Assembly: GCF_014633365.1 (NCBI RefSeq)
Contig: NC_068346.1
Location: 20,233,030-20,297,029 of the forward strand
Origin: Diospyros lotus
Taxonomy: Eukaryota; Streptophyta; Magnoliopsida; Ericales; Ebenaceae
Reading direction: 5' to 3'
Length of the DNA stretch: 64,000 bases
Shown here: one piece after another, positions 43,340 to 54,387 of the stretch
Position numbering within the stretch: position 1 is the first letter of the stretch
How the letters are laid out: each line of letters begins with the position of its first letter
Made by a program: the position numbers and the translations under genes
Notes under the pieces: model-generated
Database searches by the model: none
Told to the model about the DNA's origin: nothing
The model's input: the letters and a program-made list of their open reading frames with translations, nothing else

Positions 43340-45112
43340 AAAAATTTGAAAACACAATTGATGTAGTTGGATAGAGTTGTAATCGAGTTGAGCTTTGCTC
43401 TACTCAACCAATTTAGAAATATACAATCTAATTAATATACACCCACTTTAGGTTAACCAATTTTGATAGTTTATATGCAATCTTTGTAGGAATGATATAT
43501 GATTCTCTATTTTATTACTTGAGCAATTTTGTATACTCACGAATTTATTTATCAAGTTTTTGATATCGTTGCCGATGGTTGGCATTGTTAATATCAATAC
43601 TAATTAACTCTATTGTCAATTTAAACTATTTTTTTTCAATTTTGTTTGCTATTCACCCACTTTAGTTTCTATTGTTTAAGTGTCATATTGCATCATATTA
43701 ATGTATCATTTATTCACTTTTTATTTTGTCAAGTTGTTCCATGTCATTTTAATTGATCTTTTTTTTATCCTTTATTATTTTAAATCTGAGTAGTTTAGAT
43801 TGTTAGTTTATGTATTCTTTTTGTTACAGTTACTATTTTCTTTAGGTTTTATAATTTTTTCTTAAAAAAAAAAAGAAAGGTTAAAAAGACAACATTAGTT
43901 AGCCACAAATGACGACATAGTAAGAGCTGAAAATACAAAACATTTGCATGGCTATGCCATTCCATAAATCAGTAGTGTGACTTCAAGCATTATGTAACAA
44001 GCAAATTATTTTGGGATCAAGTCAGCACTTATTCAAATGATTTAGACTTCAAGTCAGTTCAATGGATTGCCTAGTGATGACCCTAATATTCACATTGTAA
44101 ATTTCTTAAAAATTTGTGACACTTACAAATATAATGGTGTTTCTGATAATGCCATAAGGTTAAGATTTTTTCCATTTTCACTTAGAGATAAAGCTAAAAG
44201 TTGGTTAAATTCCTTTCCTGCAAACACTTTCACTATTTGGATGATTTAGCTCAAAAATTTCTTGTTAAATTCTTTCCAGTAGCAAAAATAACAAAGATGA
44301 GGAATGATATTATAACTTTTATGCAAAATGAAATGGAAACTTTATATGAGGCATGGGAAAGGTTTAAGGATTTACTGAGAAAGTGTCCACATCATGGGTT
44401 ACCTGAATGGTTGGTGGTCCAAGTTTTTTTATAATGGTTTGAATCCTTCTACTAAGCTTAACATTGATGTAGCAGCTTTGATGGGTAAATCCACATATGA
44501 AGCTTATGACTTGTTAGAAATGATGGCTGCAAATAATTATCAATGGTCTTTAAAAAGATCCATGCCAAGGAGACCAATTGGGGTGCATGAGATTGATGCC
44601 ATTACCATTAAATGCAAAGGTCGATACAATTTTTAAGAAACTAGATAAGTTGAATACTAATATGGTTCAATCTTTTTGTGCAGGTTTTGTGAATTATGTG
44701 GAGGTCAGCATGCTACAAATGAATGCCATGTGGGGAATTCCTTTGTACCTCAAAGTACAGAACAAGCTTATTTTATTTCTAATCAAGAAAGACACCAAAA
44801 CAATCCTTATTCAAATGCATATAATCCAGGGTGGAGGAATCACCAAAAAAATTTCTTGGAATAATCCAAATATGGTGACACTCCACCTAGATCCCAACCA
44901 AAAAAAAAAAAAAACCCTCCTTGAAAGATTTGGTCACAACCCTAACCAAAGCTACCACATATTTTATGACAAACGAAGGCAAACTTTTAAAATCAACAAT
45001 TAATTTTGCAAAATCAACAAAGTTACCATAAAGAATTTAAAGGTTCAAATGGGACAATTGGTTGCTATGGTGTCTAATAAATCTCAAATGTGCATGTTCT
45101 AGTAACATTGAG
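43340..45112 (+). mobile_element. Athila-lineage Ty3/gypsy 5' end: LTR remnant, PBS, gag
   Basis: Gag from about 44040 to 45060 in several frames: [20 protein letters not shown], then [87 protein letters not shown], and a CELCGGQHATNEC zinc knuckle near 44690. This set is characteristic of Athila gag. A degenerate PBS/leader TGATATCGTTGCCGATGG at 43561-43578 resembles the usual Athila TGGCGCCGTTGCCGGGG. The sequence before it is probably the end of the LTR. At least two frameshifts (near 44240 and 44425) break gag. It is cut at about 45112 by a long LTR; pol is absent. Confidence 0.85.
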
Positions 45113-46719
45113 ACGGTAACATCCCAGTAATTCGGGAATAATTAATAATTATTAATTATTATATGTGAGGTAATTAGTGAATATTTGTGTATTTAAGGGG
45201 AAGTATTAAATTATTTTATATTAAAGAAATGGCCAGGTAATTGTTGAAAAATTTGGGGAATAGGAGTTAATTAAGTGGATGGGGGTGTTAATTCTTGGAA
45301 ATTATGGGGTTTAAGTGTAAATTTTGGAAGTAGGCTATGGATTACCTTAAAATTAAATTTGCACATATAATGGTTGAAGGAGTAGCTAGTGCGGGTGGTG
45401 CACGTGTGAGGGACCTAGGCCGGTGACCTGGGATCGAACCCGCAGGTGCTTGCGCAAGGAAGAGGAATTTTGGTTGAATTTTCCAACCTGGCACCAGCTG
45501 GGCTGCCACGCGACAACCTCTGGTGGCCTTCTTCTTTTTCTTTTAAAGCCCAAGAAACAGTGAGAAATCAACCAAAGTTAAACAACAATAGAAAAGGAAA
45601 AAGGAAAAAAGAAAAATTGGAGAAATTCAGGAGAAAAACTCAGTGTATTCAAGGTTTAAATAGTTAGGTAAATGAGGAAAATTATGCAAAGAATATTGTA
45701 CGATTGAAATTTAATTTATAAGGCGATTTTATTAATTCTCTGTTAAAATTATACTATTTTGTAGAGTATACTAACTTAATGGGATGTGAGCATAAAAACA
45801 CTGAAATATGCTAATTAAAGGCAAGCTCTTTACTCCCTTTGCGAATCTCCTTCGATTTTTGGATTTCGTTTTCTTCCTTAATCCGATTTGGTTTTGAATA
45901 TTATTTAATTAAATTATGGGTTCCTTTGGGGTAATTTAAATTAAATTAAATATGAGACTTCTGGGGTTTTATTTGTTAAAAGCTTCCGGGATATTGTATC
46001 GCCCCTAATTCCTTGGGAGTGATGTCGAACCAGTTTGAGACTAAGTTCCTAAAGGGTTGGCGAGATTTGGCTATGGCTATGCTTTCCTGCAAGTGTGAGT
46101 CGTGGTAGCAGAGCGCTGGAGCTGTCGACGATGAGGTAACGTGTTGACCGTTTGGTGACATTGGAGCAAACCATCGACCAAGCCAAGGACGATTTTCGAT
46201 CGATTGTCCCTGGTCACGAATTGCCAACCGATGTCTGATCACTGTCAACTGGCTCTGCGATTATGTGACATACCACATAGCATTACAGTGCATGGGATTA
46301 GACTTGCATTCATTGGGGGCCATGCTTGTATATGTTAGGAGTGTGAGCATTGGCATGACACAGTTGACCTATTGAGTGTTGACTTGTGTATGTCAAGCGG
46401 GTATATGCATTTAGAGCATTTGCTTGTGTGAGTTCCTTCGTGGGCGTAGCATGGCCTGATGCTTGGCTTATAGGGGCCTTGTCATCACATTAATACTACA
46501 AAAGCCGTTGCATTCCTTATTTGTTGCAGTGCATGGTTATAGTATATTGTGGATTATGGTATGAAGTTAACCCTCAACAGTTATGAGTGGAGCTGGGCTT
46601 CAAGTAGTTATGACTCAGGAACTCCGACATATGGGTATGATGAAAGCCCCGGGCTCGTGTGGATTAGCTCATGTGGAGTATGTTGTGAGGGCCTCAATGA
46701 TGTGAACCCACGATGGGAC

Positions 46720-47490
46720 AAGACCAAAGGAACCCACAAAAGATTGAAAAGAACCCCAGAAAAGCCAAAATCGGGTAGAAGGCAAAGAATTCCCGACCCG
46801 TTGATTCACGAACCAAGAACCTAGACTATATTAAAATCTAGACCCGTTGATTATACGGAAGCAAGAACCAAGAATTGTTGAACGCCACAAAGACTGCCCA
46901 GATCTTTGATAAGTTCGGGTTTTGAACGCCACAAAGGAATCACTCCATTGATAAGTTCAAAGTTTTGTTCATTGAAGAACAAGATAAAAGAGATAAATCT
47001 CTCAAATTCAAAAATTCATAATAATTTCTGTCTAATGTTTACAATGGAAAAGCCTTTAAATAGGCAAATAATTAAATCCTAATTCTACATGGAAATTAAT
47101 AAAAATCCCAAATTACATAGAAAATAAATAAATAACTAGATCTGGTCAATCAATCAATCATTCCTTTTATATTCCCAGATCTTTTCAATCAATCAATCAG
47201 GTAATCAATCAATCATCCATTCCTTTTTATGCTCTCAAATCTTGTCAATCAATTAACTAATCAATCAATCAATCATGAGCCCAAATCTTGCAATCAACCA
47301 ATCAATCAATAACCATTCCTTTTTATGCGCAAATCTTGTCAATCATCCAATTCCGACATGGTTGACGAGGTTGACTTGTCCGATTGCATCATTGTTAGTC
47401 AGCCCTCCACGATTCTCATCACTCAAGCTCATGTGTCTTATGTCAGCCAGTCGTGGTTGCGATAGGTTTGTATGCCGAGATTAGAGTGCC
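46720..47490. repeat. Insertion in the long LTR containing an AATC-rich minisatellite
   Basis: Within the long LTR the sequence changes near AAAGGAACCCACAAAAGATT. A repeated TTTGAACGCCACAAAG motif (about 46880 and 46922) is followed by a degenerate array (47140-47350) of units starting ATCTTGTCAATCAATCAATC and containing CATTCCTTTTTATGC. It could be a nested solo LTR in reverse; no target duplication was identified. Confidence 0.5.
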
Positions 47491-48013
47491 AGGTTGTGCA
47501 TTTCTAACGTGAGCCCCAAGGACCATAATGTGCATTGGTATATTTTTGTTATGCACCAAATATCTTCGTGCATGGTATGGTGTGACATTGTCATTTGTGG
47601 CATTGCATTGCATGGGGCGTATTCTAGGTGAGAGATTTATTCCCCAACTTACTTTTATTCTTCTATTATACTTGTTGAGCCTTGTGGCTCACCTTGTTTT
47701 TAACATCATTCCAGGTGTGGGAGCTAATGTCATGATCGGATCATTAGGCATGTCGGTCTTAGGTGGCTATGTGTATAGGGCAATCCCAACCAAAAAGATC
47801 ATTGGGTGAGAGTGGTGATCAGGGACTCAGATATTGTAATTGTTATATTTGTTTGATTAATGCTCTGTTATGTAAGGAAACACCCCTGAAATGTGTATTT
47901 ATATTTAATTTGCTTCTGCTGTTGTATAATTATGGGGCAAAATTTTAACCCATGTATTTGAATTATTAGCTGCTTGTAAATAGAAATTGAGAAAATTTCT
48001 GGGTCGTCATAGT

Positions 48014-48026
48014 TGGTATCAGAGCA
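48014..48026 (+). other. Primer binding site of the large LTR derivative
   Basis: TGGTATCAGAGCA, the tRNA-iMet type complement, a few bases after the end of the long LTR. Confidence 0.85.
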
Positions 48027-51000
48027 CGGTTGGGATGAGTCGCTCCTATATACATAGGGGTGTTAAGAGATGTCTAGATTGCGTCTAGCAGCTGGGTATA
48101 AGTTTGAATAAGAGTCCCCATTCTTAAGTCGCGATTAGGAACGGGGTGAAATGAAGTGTACCCAAAAATATGTATGTAGTATGGTATAGATTTGCATTGG
48201 CATACTCCGATGAGGGACCATATGTTTTTGGGCTTGGTTCTAGATTGAGGAGTGAGATATTTGGTAATTGACCAGATACTCGACTTTATGTGCAGGTCAC
48301 AAGATATCTTTTCATTTAGTATGGACCCAGAAGGATCGAGTTTTGAGTTGTCGGACTCGAATCTAGGGGCACTAGACTTAATTGGGGTTTTTGGGAGCAT
48401 GAGCTACTCTCCGCAATGGGAGGTAAGCAACATAATGGGGAGCACGTGGTAAGTTTCTTGTGGCTCGTGGATCAAGTATTTCAATTGACCGTGCATGAGC
48501 ACCTGTAGGGGCATTTTGAAAAGCAAGTGCTCTTTGTGAAAAAGTATATAAATGAGAAATGGAGGCAGCTCACCCAAATCCTGATGCAGGATATGACCAT
48601 TTGGTTTCATTATGAGCAGTTTGCCCACACTGTAAAGTGACAAACGGAGATTTGGAACCCGAGTGACTTGGGTAGACTTTGGGTATCCTCTACGGGACAT
48701 CCCATAAAAGTTATGATTTGGAATCCTACTCACTCGAGAGATGAATTAGTAGGACCCAGTTCTCGTGTAGGGAGTAACGGGGGGTTAGCATCTCCAATAG
48801 ATGAGGCCACATCCCGAGCAAATGAGGACGAGATGAGCACTACTTAGTGAGAACATGCTCGTGAAAGTAAAAATAAGAGATAAGATAATAAGTTAGTCGT
48901 TAGGAATGGGATGTTTTTTTTTTTTTTTTTTTGCTTTTGGTCGCTAGCATGGATGTAAATAGCTATTATGTAGGGCATGTGTAAAATAATGAAATGGAAA
49001 TTTTGTATTGACTCTCTTTGAGCATGTGCGGTTGCTTTGGAATGTGTATAGGGAATTAGTAAGGTATAGGCCTTATACATGATATATGTGGCATGCTACG
49101 ATTATACCGAATGTGTCAACAATGACTTGTGTGTGTGAGTTGGATAACTAATAGCATATAATGGTGTAGAATAATGTTTTGAATAGATGTACGATGTACA
49201 TTCATGATGTGTACCTAGCACGATCTAAGGCATGGGACGCTCGCCTAGGAAGTTAGAACGTGTGGAGCTATAACTTATGGAGTTTGTTTGGAGTGGTTCT
49301 AACATGTAATAGGACATTGGTCCTTATGATGATATGATAGGATTGTTAATATAAGAAATCACGAATGTGTGACAGGTAGTAATAAGTATGATAATAAGAG
49401 TAAGGTGTGATCGGATATAAACATTTTATGAAATGGTTAGGGCTTATGACCACGTATGGGTGGAAGTGTTGCATAATATTATTGCGGACATGATGGTTAT
49501 TATTTTTGGTAGGCGTGTACATATTTATGCTAATGGGTAGTCGTAAAAAGAAAGGTGAGGCAATAGCGAGGCACAGCAGGTAGTCGACCGTAGGTAAGGG
49601 AGCTATTAATCGATCGCGAATGATCACCTGATCTCTTTCCATCTGTCGGTCGTCTTTGTTGAAGGGGGGCTTGGTAACTGCAATGTGTAGCAATGGAAAA
49701 AAAATTACATGATAGATGAGAATTGATACATGCCTGAGGATTCGAATAAACGGAATGTAACGAAGTAGAATGGTCAAAGGGTTATAGGTTGCCATGGTGT
49801 TAAAAGGAATAAACGAGAGAAAAAATCAGTGAAATTAGATATGCAAAAGCAAATTGCTCTCATGTGGAATGGTTAATTTGGCTAAGAAAGTAAGGAATCT
49901 TAAGTGGAGTTGAAAATTCATGTATGCAGGGCATGTAATGCTAGTTTATATCTGAAGATGGAATTGAAACGATTAACTATATAAATGAATGTTTAAATGT
50001 GATACCGAGTTAGTGGTATTAGAGTTGAAAGATGGTGAAGTAAGAAAAGAAATACATTAGTGTGGTTACAGGCTGTGTAAATAGGTGGACACTAAAGTCT
50101 GTTGTTGTGTATGACGATGAAATGAATTGGGAGTTTTGTATCTAAATGGCCTAAATGTGATTTGAGGATGGTTGTCATGTGACACTTGGGCATTTACTTG
50201 AATGCGGATTAGGCACTGTGTAGGCAATGAGGCCAAATTATGCTATTGATAAATTCGCAATCATTAAAGATTTGGAATATCGCCGTAACTCTAAGTGGGG
50301 AGTTATCGTCCCTGTGGCGAGTGTAGTTAGATTTTGTGGAAAGTGAACAATTAAGTGAACGAGACTTGATGGATAAGGTCTAGGCTACCCAGTTGGGGTA
50401 GTCATTGGTGGTTATGTCGATAAACGAAACTCAAAAGTGTTGGGTATGGACGGGTGTAGAGAGCATGTCAGGACATAAAGGAATACCCAGGTATATCTCT
50501 GGGGAGAGTTACCTTCTAAGCCAGAAATTGAGGCTAGCAATGAATTGCCGCTTGAGTCCATTGATCGTTATCTCGTCCAAGAGTGTTCCTTGAGGTGCAT
50601 GTATATTATATGTGTGAGGCAAAAAAAAAAGGATCTAAGAGTGGTCAAGGAATGTCATGCATGGAATGAGAAGGTTATCATTAGGTATAAATACCCTGTT
50701 ACCCAAGTTGGGTAGGGTAGTTCATCTTATGATGTTATGGATTGACTAACGTGCTAATGACGCTTATGGACCGCATGAGTCGAGTATTCTAATCATCTTT
50801 GGTTAGAATTTATGCTTGGTCTTGTTGGTGTTATATCAACTTAGCTGTCAGCAAAGGAAATTCATCGGTAGCATTGGAGGTTAACTGCATCCACATCGAG
50901 TGACTTAAAGGACGTGATGTCTGGTAGGTTACCTGTTAGTAATAAAGGATGGAAAAGGGAATGAGGCATTTTCTCCCTCAGCTATTTACTAAATCGAGTG

Positions 51001-52221
51001 GATTGTTGCCATAGTATATACACAATGGATTGGAACAAAGGAAATGTTATGGAGAAAATAATCTGAATAAGTCTGAAGGATATTTACTTTGGGAATCCTA
51101 AAGTGTGCCTGGAAAGGAACTAGATACAATCGAGTTGAGAGAAAAGGATAGTCAGTTTAACCAACTCTGATGGGTGAATAGAGACCCCTGGTGGTGCGTA
51201 ATTAGGACAAACCTTGGTGATCATACTAGTAATAAGAACTTGAATGTGTTGAATATTGGAGCTTATGGATATGTGGTGCAGATGACGAAGAGCTATAGAA
51301 AAGGGAGTGTAGAAGAAACATGGAAAAAAAATTAAGCAAACTGAGTAACAGGAGTTCATTTGCAAATGCAAATCTGCTAGATGAGGATTTAATTTACCCC
51401 CAAGTGATCCTTAAGGTAGCACTGAACTATTTGTGAATGGAAGCAAGTGTGAATTTAATATGTTCATTGAGCACAGTCCTATGAATCAAGTTATTACTGG
51501 GATTAAACACCCATGCGTTCTGAGCACGTCCCTAGACTAATGTGTGGTAGAGATGTTACCAATTAGAAGTGTGATGTGGGCACGAGATGGCCTTAGGATG
51601 ACACTTGAATTATGACAATATAATGAAGGTATCTGGATGATGCTCTTAATGTGTTTGAGCTAGTTAAGGCGCTTGTGGTCATGACATGGCCCAAATGAGA
51701 TGATGGATTAGGGAGATGTGTTAAAGTGTAAAACCTGATGGTGTACTTAATGGCCTTGAACTTGTTGGGATACTGGAAAATGATGACATAGAATGTCTTA
51801 AAGATAATGTTGGATGATGTCATGGGAGCTACGAACTCACCTTGTTAAAATAGAATGAGCGCAAATCTGAAAGACCAAATTCTTTGGAGAATGTGTGTTT
51901 TTCTTTGTGGTTTGAATGAACCAATGAGAATTTTGAGGATGAAATTTTATTAAGGGGAGGAGGCTGTAACATGATAAGGGTCAATATTTCCTATATCCTA
52001 ATGAATTATATCGCTATTTTGGCTTTATAATTATGCTTAAAATAAATAATTATTTGCATTATATATTATTACAGGATGAAGCAAGAAAGCTGTCTTCTAC
52101 AATTAATTAGGGGCATAAATCGAAGACGTTGGATTACCCATTATTGTTGCTCAAAATCATGGGCCAACTATGGAGTCTAGAAGATGTTTCATGTGCACTT
52201 GGCCCAACAATCAAATAGAAT

Positions 52222-52322
52222 CCAACATAAGACAAGCCCAAGCCCAAGCTCAAGCCCAACACAAGGAAGGCCCAAGCCCAAGCCTAAGCTCAAGCCCAAC
52301 ACAAAGAAGGCCCAAAGCCCAA
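52222..52322. repeat. GCCCAA-rich tandem array
   Basis: Two units of about 40 bp, each AAGCCCAAGC(C/T)(C/T)AAGCTCAAG then CCCAACACAA(G/A)GAAGGCCC, built of GCCCAA submotifs. Confidence 0.8.
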
Positions 52323-52350
52323 AAATATGAAAATCCCAAGTCCCACAAAT

Positions 52351-52495
52351 AGGATGACATCATCGCTTACATCATGGGATAGGATGACATCATCGCTTAC
52401 ATCATGGGATAGGATGACATCATCGCTTACATCATGGGATAAGATGACATCATTGCTTACATCATGGTTAAAATGACATCATTGCTTACATCATC
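52351..52495. repeat. 30-bp minisatellite, five copies
   Basis: AGGATGACATCATCGCTTAC + ATCATGGGAT is repeated identically three times (52351-52440), then twice more with changes (52441-52495, CATTGC instead of CATCGC). Units are contiguous, without spacers. TGACATCA and TTACATCA words give each unit partial dyad symmetry. Confidence 0.95.
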
Positions 52496-52714
52496 AATTA
52501 GATATTTTGTATTATTAAATTATATAATTAAGTGGTTTCCATTACATCTTTTAGCCTATAAATAGAGCACTTAGGTGCACTTGTAAGAGATGATTATTCT
52601 TGAATGAAATTTTAGTTATTTTAATTGCTCTTGTTCTCTTTTATTTTCTCTTGCAAATCTTACTTCTTCTCTTTCTTATTTAAATTCTTATGTCATTTAT
52701 TGTTACTTCATTAT

Positions 52715-52860
52715 CCACCGCCTAAATGGTCGGTTAATTTCTGCCTTTAAATTCTTGCAATTTCAATTATTATCTTTCAATTATATACCGCCTATATGGT
52801 CGGTCAAAATAGTCTTTCAATTATTGTCTTTAAATTATATACCGCCTATATGGTCGGTTA
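52715..52860. repeat. Three spaced copies of a CCGCCTATATGGTCGGT motif
   Basis: CACCGCCTAAATGGTCGGTT (about 52718), then TACCGCCTATATGGTCGGT at about 52787 and 52840, each followed by similar TCTTTCAATTATTGTC sequence. Confidence 0.85.
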
Positions 52861-53106
52861 AAAAATAGTCTTTTAAATACTGTCTTTTAATTCCCGTCAT
52901 TTAAATTCTTGCCAATTTATTTTAAAAATGGAAATGAGTAGCTAAATCTAATCTTGAGTTAAGACGAGGACAGTGTCCAATGTTCTTGAATCTCAAGATA
53001 AGCCAAACCTCGATGAATGCAAGATTTATTTGAGTTAAACTCGAGTTGAGTGTATAAATGATTTTGTGAGTTTGGATTGGGTTATCATCCTAACTTAGAA
53101 CTCTCA

Positions 53107-53690
53107 TGCCATGTATGAAAGTTGCTAGAAAATATACCTAATCATGCGTATTTTCCATTTCTTCTGTCATGAAAAAGGACCTACTGATTTTGCAACTATT
53201 CGTAAAGTTTTTGGTGTCAGTAATGCCTCAAAGCTCCTGACCCAACTTCTAGTTAGTGACCATTATAGGGTTGTTGCTACACTCTTATATGAAGCTTAAG
53301 CTAGGCTTCAAAATCCTATTTATGGCTGTGTATCCTACATTTTTTCCCTCCAACAGTAGGTTGTCGATCTTCAATTGCATCTACTTTTATTGGAGGAATT
53401 ACTATTTGTAAACTCTTGTGCAAATTCTCTTAATGTTAAAAATTAGTTTCACCCAGAAACCAATTCAAACTCATATTATGACAATGAATTTTTCCTCATG
53501 GATGATCCAAACCCTATTTGGAAAATTGAAAACCCAATCATCCAATAAGAAAATGTGTCGTTTTCTTATTTCTGAGAGGTAGTTCACAACCTTACCCAAT
53601 TAAAACTAGCAGTAGTCAGTGCCCATTCCCAGATGATATCGATGAACTTGGATCCGTCGTGTTCGACAACCATCATCAGCAATGAGCATC
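53107..53690 (+). pseudogene. LOB-domain (LBD16/29-like) transcription factor pseudogene
   Basis: A degraded LOB domain is readable on the + strand. PCMKVARKY...SCVF (53107-53150) matches the CX2CX6CX3C block with the second and third Cys positions altered. After a frameshift, FCHEKGPTDFATIRKVFGVS then NASKLL (about 53164-53240) matches the GAS block; LLYEA*ARLQNPIYGCVSYI and FSLQQ*VVDLQ (about 53285-53370) match the conserved DP(I/V)YGCV and leucine-zipper-like segment. Two in-frame stops replace the Gln codons of EAQARL and QQQVV. Possible C-terminal pieces (YYDNEFFLMDDPNP about 53480; FPDDIDELGSVVFDNHHQQ about 53627) follow. LBD16/18/29-type proteins act in lateral-root and callus formation in other plants. 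There is no intron in the readable part, so a processed copy is possible. Confidence 0.8.
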
Positions 53691-53699
53691 GACGAAATC

Positions 53700-54387
53700 C
53701 AAAGCTATCAACATAGGTGACTTAGATAATTGCTTTGTAGATTCTGTAATGCTACTGTACTTTTGACTATTCTATGATTGCTTTCTTTATAGATATATTC
53801 TATGTTGTGTAATCTTAGATCTATGGTTGGAATGATCAGCACGAAATTCCATGATGTATATGTTGTACTATTTTTAACACTTATATCTATATTATCAATA
53901 CTTTCTGTTTATCATCCATCATATTTTTTATGTGGATTATTCTTGGTAAATTTCTCTCATGGACTGTATTGTTTAAATCTTTATTTTCTTCGTTAACAAT
54001 GTCTTTTTTATTATGACAAAAAATGGGAGAAGAATAAGATGTTATGAGATGAAAGATTATATGTATGAGAGTGTGAATTGTATATTATTTTTGTATGGGG
54101 GAGAAAAATGTATTATAATATTTTTTCGTGTATGTGAGGAAATAGTATATCTGAGAGATAGGACATCAAGTAGGTGCAATCAAGGCAATCAGATTTGACA
54201 ATCAAGTTTGGTCTTTAAAACTCTTAAAAATTATTTTATCTATTAAGCTATATCCAAAACATTTTTATGTTATTAGTATTTTTGAAAGGGGGGCTCATAG
54301 TATAAAATTAAGAGGGAGTTCAAAAATATTTTATTACATTAATCACCTCATAAATCATGTTTTTTGTCATCATTAAAAAATGGGAGA
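53700..54387 (+). other. AT-rich stretch, probably the non-coding 3' end of a SIRE-like Copia
   Basis: No ORF was assigned. Repeated GGGGGAGAAAAATG / AAAAAATGGGAGAA purine-rich words occur near 54020, 54098 and 54374; the last directly precedes the LTR start at 54388, as expected for polypurine tracts. Confidence 0.45.

Larger units (their letters stand above)
45116..51964 (+). mobile_element. Large LTR retrotransposon derivative without recognisable gag-pol
   Basis: A long 5' LTR (about 45116-48010, starting TAACATCCCAGTAATTCGGG) ends GGGTCGTCAT, followed by a tRNA-iMet PBS TGGTATCAGAGCA at 48014-48026. A purine tract AAGGGGAGGAGG lies at 51953-51963, just before TGTAACA at 51965. The 3.9-kb interior has only short frames; one possible gag remnant ends in SRANEDEMSTT (about 48840), and FEDEILLRGG at about 51935 resembles the usual end of chromovirus pol. 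The LTR length and the GACCTGGGATCGAACCCG motif (45428-45445) fit Del/Tekay-type gypsy elements. It appears non-autonomous or extremely decayed. The expected matching 3' LTR was not recognised after 51965. Confidence 0.6.
51965..53100 (+). repeat. LTR-like region with TATA box and three minisatellites
   Basis: Begins TGTAACATGATAAGG directly after a polypurine tract. It contains a promoter-like CTATAAATAGAGC at 52557-52569 and a downstream ATGAAATTTT polyadenylation-like stretch. Three tandem arrays are embedded (listed separately). It does not resemble the 5' LTR at 45116 beyond the first bases, so it may belong to another element inserted at this point. Confidence 0.5.

Noticed and set aside
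47528..47809. 93-codon hydrophobic open frame (LLYLLSLVAHLVFNIIPG...)
   Set aside because: It lies inside the long LTR of the large derivative, where coding is not expected; there is no family similarity.
49346..49795. 149-codon minus-strand open frame
   Set aside because: It is antisense within the AT-rich interior of the large LTR derivative, with no conserved pattern; likely chance.
52351..52495. 30-bp repeats as a CRISPR array
   Set aside because: Units are contiguous with no spacers; this is a minisatellite.
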